Assembly: GCF_022763245.1 (NCBI RefSeq)
Contig: NZ_JALEGV010000028.1
Location: forward strand, 62,001 to 126,000
Direction: 5' to 3'
DNA length: 64,000 nt
Source: Oricola sp.
GTDB taxonomy: Bacteria; Pseudomonadota; Alphaproteobacteria; Rhizobiales; Rhizobiaceae
Under the pieces are notes generated by a model. The model ran no database searches and was not told where the DNA came from. It worked only from the letters and a program-made list of their open reading frames with translations. Within the stretch, counting starts at the first letter, position 1; each line of letters starts with the position of its first letter. The position numbers and the translations under genes are program-made. Below are positions 61,900 through 64,000 of this stretch, piece after piece.

Positions 61900-63314
61900 G
61901 CGACGTTGCCACCACAGAGCCGCGCGTTCAGGCCGAGCCGTCCCAGGGCGGTCGCGCCAATCCGTTCCTTCTGGTTCCGATCACGCTGTTCTTCCTGTTG
62001 CTCGGGTTGGCCGTGCTGCGTTCGCCGAGCCTGATGACGAGCTTCGGCATCGGCAGCGCGGTCATCGTCGCCACGCCGCTGATCCTCGCCACCTACGCGC
62101 TGATGGCTTCTGTGATTTCGGGACGCGGCACGGTGGACCTGTCGATCGGCCCGCTGATCGGCTTCGTCAACGTGACGCTGATCCAGCTCTATGGCGCGGG
62201 CGTCCTGCAGAACCCGATCTCCATCTTCCTCTATGCGATCGTCATCGGCGGGCTCTACCAGTTCATCTTCGCGCTGATCGTCATCTATGTGCGCGTGCAG
62301 CCGATCATCGTGTCGCTGTCCGGCTATCTCGCGCTTTCGGGCATAAATCTCGTCATCCTGCCGAGACCCGGAGGTGTCGCGCCGCAATTCATGGCCGACT
62401 GGGGCCTCGGCACGTCCATCTTCTCGCCGGTGTTCGTGATCCTCGTGCTGGCGACCATCGCCTGGCTGCTGTTCACGCGGACCGCCTTCTACACGCATCT
62501 GCGCCTGATGGGCTCCGACGAGCGCGCGGCCTATACGAGCGGCGTGCCGATCTATGTGGTGCGCATCGGCGCGCATGTGATCTCCGGCGGGTTCGCCGGC
62601 CTCGCGGCGATCGCGTTCACCGCGCTGATCTCGTCCGGCGATCCCTCCCAAGGCACGACCTACACGCTGATTGCCGTCACCGCGCTTGTGCTCGGCGGCG
62701 CGTCGCTGGCGGGAGGCCGCGCCAGCGTGTTCGGCTCGTTCCTGGGGGCGGTGAACCTCTATCTGATCACCTTCGTGCTCGCGACGTTCAATTTCGGCGC
62801 GGTCCAGAGCTTCGTGACCAATCTCGCCTATGGCTCGATCCTGGTCGCGTCCCTGCTGCTGACGCTGATCATCCCCTTCATCCAGCGCCACATCCACAAT
62901 TTCTCGCCGGTGCTCTACTTCGTCGTCCTGGGCGTGGTTGCGCTGGGCGTGATCCTGCACGCGACGAATGACTACGATCCCCGGGCGCGGTCGCAGCCGG
63001 TCGAGGAGGTGGTGGCTGTCGCGCCGCTCGAGCCGATCGCGCCGGAACGCCTCTATGTCGGCCCGCTGGAGGTGGCGCAGCCCACCGCGACGGACGCGGT
63101 GCTGCGCGCCGAGGCGGCGCCGCTGATCCTGTCGGCCCTGCTGCTCATCGTCATCGCGGTGTTCGTGCGCCTTGCCGTCAGCCAGTCCGACCGCAAGACG
63201 ATCGCCCCGGCGGTGGCCGTGGTCCTGGCGGCGCTGGTGCTGTTCGGCGCGTATCTGATGCGCGGTGACGGGTCGCCGGCGCCTGCGGCCGGACAGACGG
63301 AGGAAACCCGATGA
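61896..63314 (+). CDS. ABC importer permease 1, ribose type, with C-terminal extension
   Basis: A 472-residue membrane protein. The first 325 residues are a normal ribose-type permease (RGTVDLSIGPLIGFVNV, VQPIIVSLSGYLALSGINL, GGFAGLAAIAFTALISSG, TALVLGGASLAGGRASVFGSFLGA in pieces). An extra 145 residues follow: a helix (VLYFVVLGVVALGVILHA), a Pro/Glu-rich loop of about 55 residues, two more helices (LILSALLLIVIAVFVRLAV and AVAVVLAALVLFGAYLM) and a short tail. This extension is not usual in the family. Confidence 0.9.
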   Translation: MSDVATTEPRVQAEPSQGGRANPFLLVPITLFFLLLGLAVLRSPSLMTSFGIGSAVIVATPLILATYALMASVISGRGTVDLSIGPLIGFVNVTLIQLYGAGVLQNPISIFLYAIVIGGLYQFIFALIVIYVRVQPIIVSLSGYLALSGINLVILPRPGGVAPQFMADWGLGTSIFSPVFVILVLATIAWLLFTRTAFYTHLRLMGSDERAAYTSGVPIYVVRIGAHVISGGFAGLAAIAFTALISSGDPSQGTTYTLIAVTALVLGGASLAGGRASVFGSFLGAVNLYLITFVLATFNFGAVQSFVTNLAYGSILVASLLLTLIIPFIQRHIHNFSPVLYFVVLGVVALGVILHATNDYDPRARSQPVEEVVAVAPLEPIAPERLYVGPLEVAQPTATDAVLRAEAAPLILSALLLIVIAVFVRLAVSQSDRKTIAPAVAVVLAALVLFGAYLMRGDGSPAPAAGQTEETR

Positions 63315-64000
63315 GCGCGACCTCCACCCTGCCGAAGCTCGGCCTTCCGGCGACGATCATCGGCCTGATCGCGGGCATCATCCTGACGGCGATCGGCGTG
63401 GTGTTCGGTTTCCTGCAGGGGCTTTCCGTCCAGTTCATCATCCTGTCGGCGATCGCCACCCTCGCGGCCTTCGTGTGGGCATGGCGCTTCGTCATCGGCC
63501 AGTTCGTCTCCGACACTCCGCCGCCCGCGGAAGGCGAGATCAGCGAGGCGCGGCGCGTCTGGCTGAAGTTCCGCCCCGCGATCTACGGCCTGATCGTGAT
63601 CCTCGGGCTGTTCCTGATCCTGTCGCTGACGATCGAGGGCTTCTTCAACGTCTGGAACGTCGTTTCGCTGCTGATCATCCTGACGATCATCGTGCTCACA
63701 CGCACGCTTGGTCGGCATTTCCAGGAGAACCGTTCCGCCTTCATCGGCGTCATGGTGCTGTCCGGCCTGTTCTCGATCGGGTCGATGAACATCGACGGGT
63801 TCGCGTCGGCCAACAACATTAAGTCGATGCTCCTGTTCGCCTCCTTCCTCGGCATCGCCTCGGTCGGTCAGACGCTCGTGGCGCTTTTGGGCGGGCTCGA
63901 CCTGTCGATCCCCTTCATCATCGGCGCGGCCAATGTCGGCCTTCTCTACCTGATCGGGCTCGGCGTCCCGCCATGGCTTGCCGCGATCATCGTGCTGGTG
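63311..64000 (+). CDS. ABC importer permease 2, ribose type, cut by the window
   Basis: At least 230 residues are visible; the 3' end lies outside. The N-terminal 100 residues form an extra block with two helices (TIIGLIAGIILTAIGVVFGF and FIILSAIATLAAFVWAW) before the usual permease start (FNVWNVVSLL and GIASVGQTLVALLGGLDLSIPFIIGA). ATG 63311 overlaps the permease 1 stop (ATGA). It probably forms a heterodimer with permease 1. Confidence 0.88.
   Translation, partial: MSATSTLPKLGLPATIIGLIAGIILTAIGVVFGFLQGLSVQFIILSAIATLAAFVWAWRFVIGQFVSDTPPPAEGEISEARRVWLKFRPAIYGLIVILGLFLILSLTIEGFFNVWNVVSLLIILTIIVLTRTLGRHFQENRSAFIGVMVLSGLFSIGSMNIDGFASANNIKSMLLFASFLGIASVGQTLVALLGGLDLSIPFIIGAANVGLLYLIGLGVPPWLAAIIVLV

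Overview
The window is high-GC DNA from an alphaproteobacterium of the order Hyphomicrobiales (Rhizobiales), most like the Phyllobacteriaceae/Mesorhizobium relatives. This rests on core gene order and gene types: dinB, DUF3572, divK-pleD, rpmG, topA-rnr, pyrB-pyrC-plsY-dprA, the GatCAB amidotransferase genes, a SufA-type protein, and a LexA box of the alphaproteobacterial GTTC-N7-GTTC form. No transposase, integrase, phage gene or CRISPR array was seen.

Bases 1-35058 are mainly core genome. Left part: SOS-type dinB (cut by the window edge), a GNAT protein, a HAD protein with DUF3572, and the DivK/PleD cell-cycle and cyclic-di-GMP pair. Next come leftward genes for L33, a Nudix hydrolase, DUF983, RNase R and topoisomerase I, then the leftward pyrB-pyrC-plsY-dprA operon. 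The PyrC there has lost its HxH metal motif and is probably non-catalytic. Then follow a GGDEF-EAL protein, an AidB-like acyl-CoA dehydrogenase, an AEC transporter, RuvX, a UPF0173 hydrolase and a secreted VWA protein. gatC-GNAT-secreted protein-gatA come next, then a cluster of small rhizobial proteins including a diverged paralogue pair, then gatB, a GNAT protein, a SufA-like protein, an RhlE-type helicase, NAD kinase and tRNA-Thr(TGT).

Bases 35059-64000 are accessory and catabolic. They hold five transport/catabolic modules, most with a divergently transcribed regulator and a palindrome in the shared promoter region. (a) GntR regulator, signal-less ModA-like protein, FAH-family enzyme, and an SsuB/ThiZ-like ABC importer with two different permeases (35265-41386). 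(b) LysR regulator and a leftward six-gene operon for a carboxymuconolactone-decarboxylase-like protein, a beta-hydroxyacid dehydrogenase, a TRAP transporter and an aldehyde dehydrogenase (41642-48407). (c) IclR regulator and a leftward five-gene operon with FAH, SnoaL-like, alpha/beta-hydrolase and LigA/LigB-type extradiol dioxygenase genes (48414-52855). (d) LysR regulator and a LigM/DesA-type tetrahydrofolate-dependent aryl O-demethylase (52852-55255). (e) IclR regulator and a rightward operon of an SCP2-like protein, an alpha/beta hydrolase, an AHL-lactonase-like metallohydrolase, and a ribose-type ABC importer with unusual extra segments in its ATPase and both permeases (55402-64000, cut at the right edge).

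Taken together, the right half looks like a locus for taking up and breaking down methoxylated aromatic or lactone/ester compounds, probably plant or lignin derived: O-demethylation by the LigM-like enzyme, ring opening by LigAB, hydrolysis by the FAH and alpha/beta hydrolases, and import by TRAP and ABC systems. The exact substrates cannot be read from sequence. Module (e) is the best candidate for an undescribed system. No gene-free stretch exceeds about 260 bases.
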